DNA of 64,000 bases from CAWAVN01 sp963825075 (GCA_963825075.1 CAWGRX010000041.1:124001-188000), one strand, 5' to 3'; counted from the first letter of the stretch, positions 46,810-56,937 are shown. Numbers and translations: made by a program. The notes: generated by a model from the letters alone, not told the origin.

Positions 46810-48222
46810 TCAATAAGCATGCTGCCCCTTGCGGGCCGCTTCGAGGGCTTTGTTGGTGTCCAGCGGGATGCCGGGGTCGCCTTGGGCTTTGAGCCAGAGA
46901 TCAAGTTCCCGGCTTAGCTCGGCTTGAATCTTCTGATATTTCGGATCGCCCGCGAGGTTGGTCAGTTCGTGGGGATCGCTTTTCGTGTGGTAAAGCTGCT
47001 CGGCGGGCCGCTTGATGTACCGCTTCACGAGGTTTAAGGTGCGGGGCTTGTCGCTGTGGAAGATCCAAGTCCCCCAATAGGGATTGTTCAGCGTCCCTTT
47101 GCCTTGGAGGCCCATCAAATGTTTTTCGATGTAGATCTCATCGGGGGTTAAGTTGCGGATGTAGCGGTACTCGCCGTCGGTGATGCTGCGGATCGGATAG
47201 GGCGGACCTTCGGGCACGTTGTTGTGGAGGGCATACGCGTACTTGCGGTGCCGCTTCGCGGGGTCTTTGAGCGCCCGAAGAAAGCTCGTCCCGTCATAGG
47301 CCCGGCTTTTCGCATCGCCGCCGGCGACTTCATAGAGCGTGGGCAGAACGTCGGCGTATTGCACGATCGCATCCGTGCGTTTTCCTTCAGGAACATGGCC
47401 CGGCCAACGCGCAACAAGCGCGGTGTGCAGCCCCGCGTCCCAGTTCGTCCATTTGCAGCCGGGGAACTGTGCCCCCTGCTCTGATGAAAACAGCACCAGC
47501 GTATTGTCGGCTTTTCCGATCGTTTCGAGCGCTTTCAGAATCTCTCCCACCTGGCCGTCCATGTAGGTGATCTCGGCCAGATACCTCCCAAACGCCTCCC
47601 GCGTGACCTTTGTGTCCGCGAGATAATCGGGCAACTGAATTTTGCGGGGCGGATACTTCGACGCATCCCCCATCACCCAAGGCACGTGCGGTTCCACCAA
47701 CGCCACCACCAGGCAGAACGGCTGCTTGTCGTCCCGCCGCATAAACTCGGAGATGAACTCCGTCGTATGCGGCCGCGTCGGCAGGCGGACGCAGTTTGGA
47801 TCGAACCCGCCCACCGATTCGAACGCGAACACCTTCGCCGGCCGCACGTGAACCTTGCCCGCGAGTCCCACGCGGTAGCCCAACTTTCCCAGGTGCTGGG
47901 CCATGCTGGTGGCATCGGGCCGGCTGGCCGAATGATTCCAGGCCGATCCGTTCCGCACCGGATGCAGCCCGGTATAAAGCTCCGACCGGCAAGGCTGGCA
48001 CATGGCTTCGCTGACGTAAGCCCGGTTGAACACCAGCCCCTGTTTCGCGAGGCGGTCGATGTTCGGCGTTTTCGCATTGACGCCGCCGTAAATCGGCAAA
48101 TCGCTGTGCGTGCAATCGTCCGCCAGGATCATCAAAAAGTTCGGCCGCTCGTCTTGCCCCATCGCCAAAGGACTTCGCCAAACCAAGATCAACACCAACG
48201 CCGTCAAGGAAACAATCCGCAT
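46810..48222 (-). CDS. Secreted sulfatase (CQPCR signature)
   Basis: A 470-residue sulfatase with a signal peptide (MRIVSLTALVLILVWRSPLA then MGQ). NFLMILADDCTHSDLPIYGG begins the alkaline-phosphatase fold. The formylglycine site is CQPCR with Cys75, in the C-x-P-x-R pattern but with Cys in place of the more usual Ser. LAGKVHVRPAKVFAFE, VLFSSEQGAQFPGCKWTNWD and DPHELTNLAGDPKYQ follow. The EQGAQFPGCKW block is typical of the heparan N-sulfatase-like subgroup, so the substrate may be an N-sulfated or O-sulfated sugar. It converges on the EF-hand gene, with an 80-bp gap. Confidence 0.88.
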   Translation of the reverse strand: MRIVSLTALVLILVWRSPLAMGQDERPNFLMILADDCTHSDLPIYGGVNAKTPNIDRLAKQGLVFNRAYVSEAMCQPCRSELYTGLHPVRNGSAWNHSASRPDATSMAQHLGKLGYRVGLAGKVHVRPAKVFAFESVGGFDPNCVRLPTRPHTTEFISEFMRRDDKQPFCLVVALVEPHVPWVMGDASKYPPRKIQLPDYLADTKVTREAFGRYLAEITYMDGQVGEILKALETIGKADNTLVLFSSEQGAQFPGCKWTNWDAGLHTALVARWPGHVPEGKRTDAIVQYADVLPTLYEVAGGDAKSRAYDGTSFLRALKDPAKRHRKYAYALHNNVPEGPPYPIRSITDGEYRYIRNLTPDEIYIEKHLMGLQGKGTLNNPYWGTWIFHSDKPRTLNLVKRYIKRPAEQLYHTKSDPHELTNLAGDPKYQKIQAELSRELDLWLKAQGDPGIPLDTNKALEAARKGQHAY

Positions 48223-48438
48223 CGGAGATTCCTTTTATCTCAAAAACACTTCGGAGAAATTCTTTCTGCGAATATAACGAAAGCCCTTCGGAAAATCGCC
48301 GCCACCGGCAATTGCTGGGTGAACTTTGGAGAACCTCGTCACTTCAAATCGTTGCTGAGTGCGCGGTTGGCGGATAAAATCGAAGGGAAGTCACGACCCG
48401 GCTGTTTCCACTTTGGGGCCGGGTTTTTCTTTGCCAGG

Positions 48439-49695
48439 ATGTCCCCTTTTCGCAAAAGATTTCCGGCGATGAAACCTTTGGTCGTTTTCATAGTGGCGCT
48501 GTTGTGGGTCTCTTCTCCACAATTTGAGGCGGATGAGCCTGCGCCTGCGGAAGCTTCGCCAAAATCTCAGGACCAATCGCCAAAACGCTACGGCGGAAAG
48601 ACGTTGGACGAATGGCGGCAGGCGGTGAAAGATCTTTCGGCCGACAACCCCTCCAGCCGATCCGCCGTGCCGGGTTTGATGGCGATCGTGAACGACCCCG
48701 GCGTGCCCTGGTACACGCGGCGGCAAATGGCGATCACTCTGGGACGATTGGGAAAGACCGCCCGAGACGCGGTGCCGGTGCTCATCGAGCTATTGGATGA
48801 AGACCCGACCGGCGAGCACGCGCCCCGCGTCTGGGCGGCCAAGGCGTTGTCGCTGTTCGGTTCCCACGCCCGCGCCGCGACGCCCCGGTTGGTGGGCATT
48901 CTCAAAGACGTCAACCTCCCCGTGGCCGAACGGCAAGGGGCAATCGAAGCCTTGGCTCAAATCGGCGGCGCCCATCCCCGCGCGATTCCCGCGTTGGTGG
49001 AAACATTGAACATCAAGCCGGCCGCCGACACCGCCCAGGCAAAAACCGACGCCGACACGCTCCGCGAACTGGCGGTGGAGTCGATCGCCAGCGTGGGCAA
49101 AGACGCCGCGATCGCGGCCCCGGTGCTCATGCGGTTTCTGGGTGATTCCCGCGAACCGATGCGGCGGAAAACGGCGACGGCTTTGGGGCGGATCGGTCCC
49201 GCAGCCCAGTTGGCGATTCCCTCGCTGGTGGAATCGCTCGCCTTCGATGAATCGCCCGCCGTCCGCGATGCCGCGGAGACCGCACTCGCCGAGATTGGGA
49301 CGCCGGCGATCCCCGCCTTGGCGCATCTTTTGGAGGACCAGGAAGCAGAACTCCGCCGGCGGGCCGCGGGGAGCTTGGGCCAGATGAAAACCCAAGCCAA
49401 ACCCGCCGTCCCGCAGTTGGAAAAATGTCTCGAAGATTCAGATGCCCAAGTCCGTTACACTGCCGCGAAATCAGTCTGGCAAATCACCGGCCGAGCCGAG
49501 GCATCGCTTCCGGTGTTTGTGGAGACGCTGAAATCCTCCGACCGCGGGCTCCGCATGCAGGCCTTCCGCACGCTCACCACAGAACTCGGCCCCCAAGCCG
49601 CCCCGGCCCGCCAGGGACTCTCTGAACTCCTCAAACACCCCGACCCCCAAGTCCGCCAAGCCGCCGAAAAAGCCCTGGACCGCTTACCGGACTAA
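48439..49695 (+). CDS. Exported HEAT-repeat protein
   Basis: A 418-residue protein made of about nine HEAT/PBS-lyase-like helical repeats behind a signal peptide (MKPLVVFIVALLWVSS region). Typical repeats are AVPVLIELLDEDPTGEHAPR with VWAAKALSLFG, AIPSLVESLAFDESPAVRDA and GLSELLKHPDPQVRQAAEKA. Each has the 'a-v-x-x-L-x-d-x-d-x-x-v-R-x-x-A-a-x-a-L-g-x-i-G' pattern. It is a protein-binding solenoid outside the cytoplasm; the partner is unknown. The start is uncertain between 48439 (adds MSPFRKRFPA) and 48469; neither has a strong ribosome-binding site. It is divergent from the sulfatase gene (216 bp). Confidence 0.8.
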   Translation: MSPFRKRFPAMKPLVVFIVALLWVSSPQFEADEPAPAEASPKSQDQSPKRYGGKTLDEWRQAVKDLSADNPSSRSAVPGLMAIVNDPGVPWYTRRQMAITLGRLGKTARDAVPVLIELLDEDPTGEHAPRVWAAKALSLFGSHARAATPRLVGILKDVNLPVAERQGAIEALAQIGGAHPRAIPALVETLNIKPAADTAQAKTDADTLRELAVESIASVGKDAAIAAPVLMRFLGDSREPMRRKTATALGRIGPAAQLAIPSLVESLAFDESPAVRDAAETALAEIGTPAIPALAHLLEDQEAELRRRAAGSLGQMKTQAKPAVPQLEKCLEDSDAQVRYTAAKSVWQITGRAEASLPVFVETLKSSDRGLRMQAFRTLTTELGPQAAPARQGLSELLKHPDPQVRQAAEKALDRLPD

Positions 49696-49812
49696 AGCAT
49701 TCAGGCGGGTTTAATTTTTCGACATTAACGCGCCGTCGTGCAAAAGATCGCCGATGTCGATTCGTTACGGAGGGGTGGCTGGGGCAGACCGGCCGTTTAC
49801 ACTTTGACTGAA

Positions 49813-51360
49813 TTACCCGCTGCCGGCTTTTTCATCATTCGCATCGAATTCCCGATCATCGGCCCCCGGCATTTCTTCGAAGAGGTGGGAATCCCATTGC
49901 GCCATTTGGCTGGGGGAATGATGGTGCGGCAAGAACGAATCCTCAAGCCAGGCGTTTTCGGCCTGTTGATGGAATTCGTCCTTCAGGCTGCGAGCGGGAT
50001 CCGCGGAATCCCAATCCAAGGCCGCGAAGTGCGCGTTATCATCCGAATCGGTCATAGGCCTGAAGGGCTTTGGCGGTTGAGGCTTGGCGCGGGTGGATTC
50101 GGGCGTCGCGGGCGGAGAAATCCGTTCGGGATCAAACAGGGCCGCTGCAACGCCCAGCCGTTCAAATTCGATGGTCATTCGCATCCACGGCCAGTTCTCG
50201 TATTGGCCTTGGCACATTCGCGTCCGCTCCCGAACGAGAGCACGCAAATCGCCGGGGACGCCTCGGCGCTCGTAGCTTTTCTCGACCTCACTCGAGTCGC
50301 GGACGATGCGCAGCAGCGCGGCGCGTTCTCCAGTTGGTTGAGCACTGGCAACCAATGATGCAAGGTCATCACGAACCGCGGATCCTTGATCGCCCAAGGC
50401 CGGGGCAAATTGGTTAAGACGGCCTTCGCTTTTTCGTAGGGAAACACGCCGGTCTTTTGAACCTGCCGGTTGATCTCGCGGATGGAAAAACTCTCGCCGT
50501 AGGGGCGGTCGGCATCGCCCGGCTCCCAGCCGGCGGCGTGCAACATTTTCGCGAGGACGCTCGTGCCGGAATGACCGACGCCCATGATCACCACGCACGG
50601 TTTCAACTCGAGATCGTCGAGAAATCTCATCGGGGGAATGCGGTAGTATTGGGAAAGATTGTAGCGGGCGAGGTATTCCCGAAAATGCTTTCGAGCTCGC
50701 TGGCGGTAGCGCTGGTACTCCCCCGTCCGATTGTCGGGAACATGGTAAAGAACCACCGAGGGGCAGCACGCGACCCGCCACCGAGCCGCCATCTTCACCT
50801 GATGGAAAAAAGGGGCATGTTCGCCCACCTTGAGTCCATCGTCCCAACGATGTTCTTTTAGCATTTCGGCGCGAAAGAGTGCGAAGTTCCAAATCACGTC
50901 GCAAATCCGATAGGCCGTCCCCGAAGACGTCACGCGCAACCGGTGCTCCGATTCCCGGACGTAAAACGTATCGCGAAAAATCTCGATGTCCAACGAGTAG
51001 GCGGAAACTCGTCCGTTGCGCGAACGCAGCGCTCCGGCAACCACACCCACTTCCTCATCCCACTCCAGGACTTCGACGAGCCTTTCAATTTCCGTTTCGT
51101 CCGTAAAGAGAAAATCGTCCTCTAGGATCAATAGGTATTTCGTTTCCAGTTGATCCGCGAGCGCGTTGCGCGCTTGGGACAATCCGACATCGAACGGCAA
51201 ATCGATGAGCTTGACCTGTTTCGGGAGGCGTGCCTTGCGGGAACCATTGTCGGCGACCACAATCCTCGCGCGGATAACGCAACAGGATACTCGAAACCAA
51301 CTGCTCCAAATGCTGAGGGCGATCAAATGCGGTGATGCCGATGGTCACATCGTTCAGCAT
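49813..51360 (-). CDS. Family 2 glycosyltransferase fused to a sulfotransferase-like domain (two apparent indels)
   Basis: A composite of about 515 residues. The N-terminus MLNDVTIGITAFDRPQHLEQ is a GT2 nucleotide-sugar domain, continuing after a frame change near 51270 as RIVVADNGSRKARLP, DVGLSQARNALADQ and the metal-binding LILEDDF. The second half starts KPCVVIMGVGHSGTSVLAKM, a P-loop-like motif like the PAPS-binding loop of sulfotransferases, and continues WAIKDPRFVMTLHHWLPVLN. Near 50330 a missing G (GGAGAACG to GGAGGAACG) restores QLEERAALLRIVRDSSEVEK. The last 110 residues are acidic and Pro-rich. It probably adds a sugar and a sulfate to the same surface glycan or to flagellin, whose export genes follow in the other orientation. 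Confidence 0.72.
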
Positions 51361-51810
51361 GTCCAATCACTGCCTTTCGAAAAAAGTCCCCCCATACCCC
51401 CGGCATCAATCCGGCCCGCGATTTGGGTTGGTCCAATAGTAAGAGGTCTCTGCCGTGCGCACGCACAAATGTCACGGGATCCAGTATGTACTGATGGAAA
51501 GGGGAAAAACAAACAGAAAATTGGGTTCGCAATCATCCAGCATGCGCCAGCTCCCATTTCTCGCGATCTGCCGATCACCCACCAGCGGAATACAGGGTAT
51601 GGGCGTGCAGTTCGTCAGCAAGTCCCCATCGGGCAATTTGTTTCGTCTCTAAGCGAAACATTCTGAAATCTATCTGGACACACCGGAAATTTTTCACTAA
51701 ATAGCGGCCCTCTCACTCATCTCTACGAACTCACCCTTTCACAACGAAACCCACGCCCGGCGGCTGTCATTCGGCAGGGCCTGTCTGCGGGGGTTTTCCG
51801 GAGTCTCCCC
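51361..51810. other. Divergent intergenic region, 450 bp
   Basis: It separates the glycosyltransferase-sulfotransferase gene (minus) from flhA (plus). On the minus strand a short stretch (YILDPVTFVRAHGRDLLLL, about 51400-51500) has a protein-like look and may be the tail of a lost or frameshifted gene, but it has no start or family match. No RNA, repeat copy or terminator was seen. Confidence 0.4.
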
Positions 51811-53943
51811 ATGCCGGCGGCGGAAACAGTCGGTTGGCGCGCGGCTTTTGCGCACAACCGGGGACTGGTGTTCCCCGTGCTCATCGTAACGGCGGTGCTG
51901 ATCTTGGTCGCACCTTTGCCGCCGATGGTCATGGACTTGCTGTTGGCCTGCAACGTGACCATCGCCGTGGTGATTTTGCTGACGACCATCTACGTCGCCC
52001 GGCCGCTGGAATTCAGCGTGTTCCCCACGATTCTCCTGGGCACGACGCTGGTGCGATTGGTGCTCAACGTCGCTTCCACGCGGTTGATCCTCACCCGAGC
52101 CGAGGAATTTGGAACCCACGCAGCCGGGGGCGTCATCGAAGCCTTCGGCCAGTTCGTTTCGGGCGATAATATCGTCGTCGGGCTGATTATCTTTATCATC
52201 TTGATCGTGATTCAGTTCGTGGTCATCACCAAGGGAGCCACGCGGATCAGCGAAGTCACCGCCCGGTTTGCCTTGGACGGCATGCCCGGCAAACAGATGG
52301 CGATCGATGCCGACTTGAACGCCGGCCTCATTACGCAGGACGAAGCCAAAAGGCGGCGAGAGGAAATCACCGAGCAGGCGGACTTTTACGGGGCAATGGA
52401 CGGGGCCAGCAAATTCGTGCGGGGCGACGCCATTGCCGGCATCATCATCACGCTGATCAACATCGTCGGCGGTTTGTACGTGGGGATGGTCGAGCACGCC
52501 ATGCCCTTTACAGAAGCCGTCAAAGTTTTTACGACGCTCACCATCGGCGACGGTCTGGTCTCGCAGGTGCCCGGCTTTTTGATCTCGTTGGCGGCCGGTT
52601 TGATCGTCACGCGGACATCGGCCGACAGCGACCTGCCCCGCGAGGTGCTGGGACAACTCTTCGGGCATCCCGAAGCGATGCTGCTCTCAGCGGGATTTCT
52701 TTTGGTCTTGGCGACCACGGGATTGCCCGCGATCCCGTTGCTGGCTCTCTCGGCGGGCTGCGGAGCGACGGGCTGGAACCTGCTTCGCACCCGCAAAGCA
52801 AAGACCGTCCACGAGGAACGCCAACAACAAGAGCAAGCCGCCGCCCAGCGCAAAGAAGACGAGAAACCCGAAAACAACCTGCAGATCGATCCGTTGGAAC
52901 TGGATTTGAGCGGCGAGTTGATCTGTCTTGTCGATCCGAACCACGGCGGCGAACTGTTGGAGCGAATCATCGAAGCTCGGCATGCGCTCGCGCACGAACT
53001 GGGCATCATCATGCCCAACGTCCGCATCCGCGACAACATGCTCTTAACCCCCAGCACCTATCAACTCAAGCTCCGCGGAGTGCCCATCGCCCAGGGCGAA
53101 GTCATCCCCACCGGCCAACTGGCGCTCGACAAAGGCGGCGTCACGGGACGCGTGCCCGGCTTGGAAACCGTCGAACCTTTGTACGGAACCAAAGCCCTGT
53201 GGATCGAGACCAAAGACAAGGAACGCGCCCAACTCATGGGCTACCAGGTGATCGACCCGGCTTCGGTAGTGATGACCCACATCATGGAAATCGTGCGAAA
53301 CCACGGAGCGGAACTGCTCACCCGCGAGCAGGTGCACCGGCTGATCGACAACCTCAAAAAGGTCGCCCCCAAGACGGTCGAGGAACTCATTCCCGAACCC
53401 TTGAAAGTCGCCCAGGTGCATCAGGTGCTCTCGAATCTGCTCAGCGAGCAGGTGCCGATCCGCGATCTGGAAACGATATTGACAGCTTTGGGAAATTACG
53501 CCGCCCGCACGCAGGATTTGGATCTTCTCACCGAATACACCCGGCATGCGCTCATGCGGACGATCTGCCAGAAGTACCGCGATCAAAACGGCGTCTTGCA
53601 TGTGATCACGCTCGATCCGACCATCGAAACCGCGTTCCAAGGCAGCATGAAACAAGGCGAGCACGTGGATTTGAGCCTGCACCTCTCACCGGTCATCAGC
53701 GAGCGGTTTCTCAAATCCTTGGAGCAGGAATTGGAAAAGCTCGTGATTCGCGGATACGACCCGGTCCTCCTCTGCCATCCGGTGATCCGCCGGGGCTTGA
53801 AAATTTTGACCGAAACCCGCCTGCCTCGGTTGGCGGTGTTAAGCACGAATGAAATCACCCGGGACACCGGGTTGGAATCGCTCGGCCAGGTGAGTGCCGA
53901 GTCCATCCGCCCCACCGAACCCGCCGCCACGGCGACGGCGTAA
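51811..53943 (+). CDS. flhA: Flagellar biosynthesis protein FlhA
   Basis: A 710-residue export-gate protein. Residues 1-330 hold about eight membrane helices with the FlhA-specific sequences PTILLGTTLVRLVLNVASTR, FVVITKGATRISEVTARFAL, DGMPGKQMAIDADLNAGLI and AIAGIIITLINIVGG. The cytoplasmic half (about 380-690) carries GVPIAQGEVIPTGQLALDKG, YGTKALWIETKDKERAQLMG, SVVMTHIMEIVRNHGAELLT and LPRLAVLSTNEI. FlhA forms the ring-shaped receptor of the flagellar type III export apparatus. The protein is the usual size and all landmarks are present. It heads the block flhA-flhF-flhG-membrane protein-fliA. Confidence 0.97.
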   Translation: MPAAETVGWRAAFAHNRGLVFPVLIVTAVLILVAPLPPMVMDLLLACNVTIAVVILLTTIYVARPLEFSVFPTILLGTTLVRLVLNVASTRLILTRAEEFGTHAAGGVIEAFGQFVSGDNIVVGLIIFIILIVIQFVVITKGATRISEVTARFALDGMPGKQMAIDADLNAGLITQDEAKRRREEITEQADFYGAMDGASKFVRGDAIAGIIITLINIVGGLYVGMVEHAMPFTEAVKVFTTLTIGDGLVSQVPGFLISLAAGLIVTRTSADSDLPREVLGQLFGHPEAMLLSAGFLLVLATTGLPAIPLLALSAGCGATGWNLLRTRKAKTVHEERQQQEQAAAQRKEDEKPENNLQIDPLELDLSGELICLVDPNHGGELLERIIEARHALAHELGIIMPNVRIRDNMLLTPSTYQLKLRGVPIAQGEVIPTGQLALDKGGVTGRVPGLETVEPLYGTKALWIETKDKERAQLMGYQVIDPASVVMTHIMEIVRNHGAELLTREQVHRLIDNLKKVAPKTVEELIPEPLKVAQVHQVLSNLLSEQVPIRDLETILTALGNYAARTQDLDLLTEYTRHALMRTICQKYRDQNGVLHVITLDPTIETAFQGSMKQGEHVDLSLHLSPVISERFLKSLEQELEKLVIRGYDPVLLCHPVIRRGLKILTETRLPRLAVLSTNEITRDTGLESLGQVSAESIRPTEPAATATA

Positions 53944-54000
53944 TCCAGGAAGCAACGAAGACAGGAAGCCATGTTGCACGATCCATCCAGGAACGAACCC

Positions 54001-55335
54001 ATGACGGACATAAAAACATTTCGCGCCCGATCGATGCGGGAGGCGCTGCAGATTGTGAAAGCCGAGTTGGGACCGGAAGCCGTCATTCTGCACACTCGGC
54101 AAATCCCCGGCAAACGTTTGTTGCCCTGGCAGCAGGCCCAGGACGAAGTGGAAATCACCGCCGGCATAGGGATCAACGTGCGTTCGCACAGCCAAACCCC
54201 GCAGCCGGTTTCGCCTCCGCAGCAATCCGTATCTCGGAGTTTGCTCGACCAAGAAAGCTCCGTGGCGGTGCTGCCTCCGCAGCAGTCATCGGAGACCGGC
54301 ATCTCGCTAGAACTCTCCCTGCCGGCCCGGCAGCCGGCGGCGTTTCGTTCCCCGGTGCTGCCCGACGATACCGAGCTTCCGCCCCGTCCGGTTCCAGCGG
54401 CCGCTTCGAAAACATCGGGCGATCAATCCATCGTGGAACTCGCCCGGCAAGTGGAATCCATTCAAGGCATGCTCCAGCAGTTGGGCTTGAAATTGGGCGA
54501 TCGATCCAAGCCCGCTTCGGTAGCTGAGGAAGAACTCCCCGAATCGCTTGAGACGGTTTATCAAAATCTGTTAGATGAAGAAGTGCCAAAAAACATCGCC
54601 GGGGATTTGGTGGGCCGATTGAAAACCGAGTGCACGCCGGCCCAACTCGAAGACCCCGCGGCCCTCAAAGCCTTTCTAACCGCGCTCGTGGAACAAGAAA
54701 TCTCGGTCGGCGGACCGATCCAACTCACGCCCGGCAAACGAAAAGTCGTCGCGCTCATCGGTGCGACCGGCGTGGGAAAGACCACAACCATCGCCAAGCT
54801 CGCCGCCAATTTTCGTTTGCGGAATCAGGTCAAGATGGGCCTGGTCACCGTGGACACCTACCGCATTGCCGCAGTGGAGCAGCTTCGCACTTATGCGGAG
54901 ATTATCGACCTGCCGATGAAGGTCGTTACGAACCCGCTGGAAATGCGGCGAGCTTTGGATGAACTTGTGGGTTTGGATCTGGTACTGATCGACACGGCCG
55001 GCCGCAGTCCCCGCGATGAGCTGCAAATTCAGGAATTAAAACGGCTGCTGGTGGAAGCCCGCGTGGATGAAGTGCACCTCGTGCTCAGCCTGACTTCGAG
55101 CCTGCGGAGCCTATTAGCCTCGGCGGAGAAGTTCGCCTCCGCGAACGCCACCTCGCTGATTTTGACCAAACTCGACGAAGCCGCCGGCCTAGGAAACCTG
55201 CTCGCCCTGGCGGAAGAAGTGCCGCTGCCGATTAGTTATCTCACCACCGGCCAAGATGTCCCGGGCGACATCGAACCCGCCCGCGCCGACCGCCTCGCCC
55301 GGCTGATCCTGGGCACCGACAAAATGCCCCACTAA
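54001..55335 (+). CDS. flhF: Flagellar SRP-like GTPase FlhF
   Basis: A 444-residue SIMIBI GTPase. The start is set at 54001 (MTDIKTFRARSMREALQIVK), the family's typical first residues; an in-frame ATG at 53971 with a better ribosome-binding site would add ten residues. A variable Pro/Gln-rich linker (about 60-170) precedes the NG domain. This has the P-loop GATGVGKTTT, the conserved VTVDTYRIAAVEQLRTYAEI, LIDTAGRSPRDELQIQEL and the guanine-specificity motif LTKLDEAAG. FlhF controls number and placement of flagella and helps recruit early basal-body parts, working with FlhG encoded 52 bp downstream. It follows flhA by 57 bp. Confidence 0.95.
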   Translation: MTDIKTFRARSMREALQIVKAELGPEAVILHTRQIPGKRLLPWQQAQDEVEITAGIGINVRSHSQTPQPVSPPQQSVSRSLLDQESSVAVLPPQQSSETGISLELSLPARQPAAFRSPVLPDDTELPPRPVPAAASKTSGDQSIVELARQVESIQGMLQQLGLKLGDRSKPASVAEEELPESLETVYQNLLDEEVPKNIAGDLVGRLKTECTPAQLEDPAALKAFLTALVEQEISVGGPIQLTPGKRKVVALIGATGVGKTTTIAKLAANFRLRNQVKMGLVTVDTYRIAAVEQLRTYAEIIDLPMKVVTNPLEMRRALDELVGLDLVLIDTAGRSPRDELQIQELKRLLVEARVDEVHLVLSLTSSLRSLLASAEKFASANATSLILTKLDEAAGLGNLLALAEEVPLPISYLTTGQDVPGDIEPARADRLARLILGTDKMPH

Positions 55336-55387
55336 TCTCTTCATCTTCATCTTAATCGCTCTTTGGTCCCCTCCCAACCGTACCCCC

Positions 55388-56293
55388 ATGCACGATCAAG
55401 CCAATGCACTTCGAGGCTTAATGGAACGCCGCGTGTCGGCGGTGCCGATACGTGCGGACGATTCCGCCCAAGCGGAGCGGCCGTTTGCCGTGACTCTCAC
55501 CAGCGGGAAAGGCGGGGTCGGCAAAAGCAATCTGGCGCTCAACTTGGCGATCGCCTTGGCCCGTTCCGAACAGTCGGTACTGCTGATCGATGCCAACTGG
55601 GGCGTGGGGCACATCGACCTGCTTTCCGGATTGAACGGCTACTGGAACCTCTCGCACGTCGTCACGGGAACCCGCCGGCTGGAGGAAGTCGTCCTGGAAG
55701 GCCCGGCCGGGGTGCGAATCCTGCCGGGAGCGGGCTGTCTTGCGGAACCGGCCGAAAACGTCGAGGCGGTGAAAGAGATCTTCGAGCAACTGGACCGGCT
55801 CAAAGCGGAGTTTGATTTTGTCATCGTCGATTTGGGGACCGGCATTCATCGCGTGCTCCGGCAATTCGTGACGACCGCCGACCGCGTGCTGATCGTGACC
55901 ACGCCCGAACCGCCATCCATTGCCGATGCCTATGCCATCATCAAATCCCTCTCCCCCGCCGACGAACCCAAGTGGGAAGTGCTCATCAACGGGGCCGAGT
56001 CCTCGTCACAGGCGGATCAAATCTATCAAAGGCTCAAACAAACCACGCGGCTGTTTTTGCGGAAAGAATTGGAATGGGCCGGATCGGTGCCGCGGGACTC
56101 TCACGTCGCGGCATCGGTGGCGGTGCGGAAACCGTTCCTCTTAGAGCACCCGCATTCGTCGGCGGCTCTCGCGGTGAAACAACTCGCAAGACGTCTCGTT
56201 CATCAGCGCGGAAACGGCCAAAAACACATTTCCGCAATTCATCACCCTTCCAACTCCTCACCCGACCCGTTGGCTTTTCCCATCCTGAGCTGA
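55388..56293 (+). CDS. flhG: Flagellar number regulator FlhG (MinD/ParA-type ATPase)
   Basis: A 301-residue MinD-family ATPase. The deviant Walker A is TSGKGGVGKSN (residues about 39-49), followed by LLIDANWGVGHIDLLSGLNG (Walker A', with Asn instead of the more usual Asp after the second position), VIVDLGTGIHR (Walker B) and the EPPSIADAYAIIK block. The N-terminal 30 residues (MHDQANALRGLMERRVSAVP) contain the FlhF-activating DQAxxLR motif. FlhG stimulates FlhF GTPase and limits flagellar number. The last 60 residues look poorly conserved and may be a linker tail. Position directly after flhF supports the name. Confidence 0.93.
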   Translation: MHDQANALRGLMERRVSAVPIRADDSAQAERPFAVTLTSGKGGVGKSNLALNLAIALARSEQSVLLIDANWGVGHIDLLSGLNGYWNLSHVVTGTRRLEEVVLEGPAGVRILPGAGCLAEPAENVEAVKEIFEQLDRLKAEFDFVIVDLGTGIHRVLRQFVTTADRVLIVTTPEPPSIADAYAIIKSLSPADEPKWEVLINGAESSSQADQIYQRLKQTTRLFLRKELEWAGSVPRDSHVAASVAVRKPFLLEHPHSSAALAVKQLARRLVHQRGNGQKHISAIHHPSNSSPDPLAFPILS

Positions 56294-56641
56294 CCCCCAA
56301 TCCGTTTGACCGATCTTCGACCCATCGTTTGTAAAAATCCCGGCGGTGCACTCCCTGCAATCCCCGTCGGCGTCTCGAATCAAAAACGTTCACACTCTCC
56401 TCTTTCAACTCTCACGTATTTGTCTGGGCTTCCTGAACTCATTGGTTGAACAAACTAGGCAAGATAGGGCGGATTGTTCCGGTTTTGCCTGTTTTTCAAA
56501 AGGAACCGCTCAGGCAAGAAAATCTCAATTTGCAGGATAAGACATGACGATAAATGTTAAGAACACGGCCGGGTCTGTTGGGGACCACCGTGAAACGTTC
56601 GGCACGATCAACCGAGATGAACCGGCAGGAGAGCCTGACCC
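56294..56641. other. Gap after flhG, 348 bp
   Basis: No gene is supported. A possible hairpin with GCCTG/CAGGC arms lies at about 56487-56515, and GGCAGGAGAGCC just before the next start is its ribosome-binding site. No sigma-28-type promoter was recognised. Confidence 0.45.
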
Positions 56642-56890
56642 GTGGCCATGGCCTTTGGTCTGCGATTGTCCCTTATCGCATTTTCCGTCATCGCCTTTGA
56701 CGGATTGCTGCGGGGCGGGACCTTTGAAGACACGGTCCGATTGGCGCTGATTGTCGGCGCGGTTTTCTGGGGGCTGGGATTGTTGATGGGCGAGGTGGCC
56801 CGGCGGGTCGTCGAAGAAAACGTCGAAGCCGAGCTGTCCAAAGCTCAAACAAACCCGGCAAGCGAAGCGGCATCAACTAGGAACAAATAA
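56642..56890 (+). CDS. Small membrane protein between flhG and fliA
   Basis: An 82-residue protein with a GTG start at 56642, placed by the GGAGAG sequence about 10 bp upstream; ATG 56648 is an alternative. It contains two membrane helices (LRLSLIAFSVIAFDGLL and ALIVGAVFWGLGLLMGEVAR) and a short acidic, Ala/Gln-rich cytoplasmic tail. The composition and codon use are like real genes, and the position inside the flagellar block, 47 bp before fliA, suggests a link with motility or envelope placement of the FlhF/FlhG system. I do not recognise a family. Confidence 0.6.
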   Translation: MAMAFGLRLSLIAFSVIAFDGLLRGGTFEDTVRLALIVGAVFWGLGLLMGEVARRVVEENVEAELSKAQTNPASEAASTRNK

Positions 56891-56937
56891 AGCCGCGAAC
56901 CACACGGCGGGCGGCTCAAACATCATGGAGGGGTTGT

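Noticed and set aside
51400..51500. Tail of a further gene on the minus strand (YILDPVTFVRAHGRDLLLL)
   Set aside because: Protein-like for about 35 residues only, with no start codon, family match or continuation; too weak to call.
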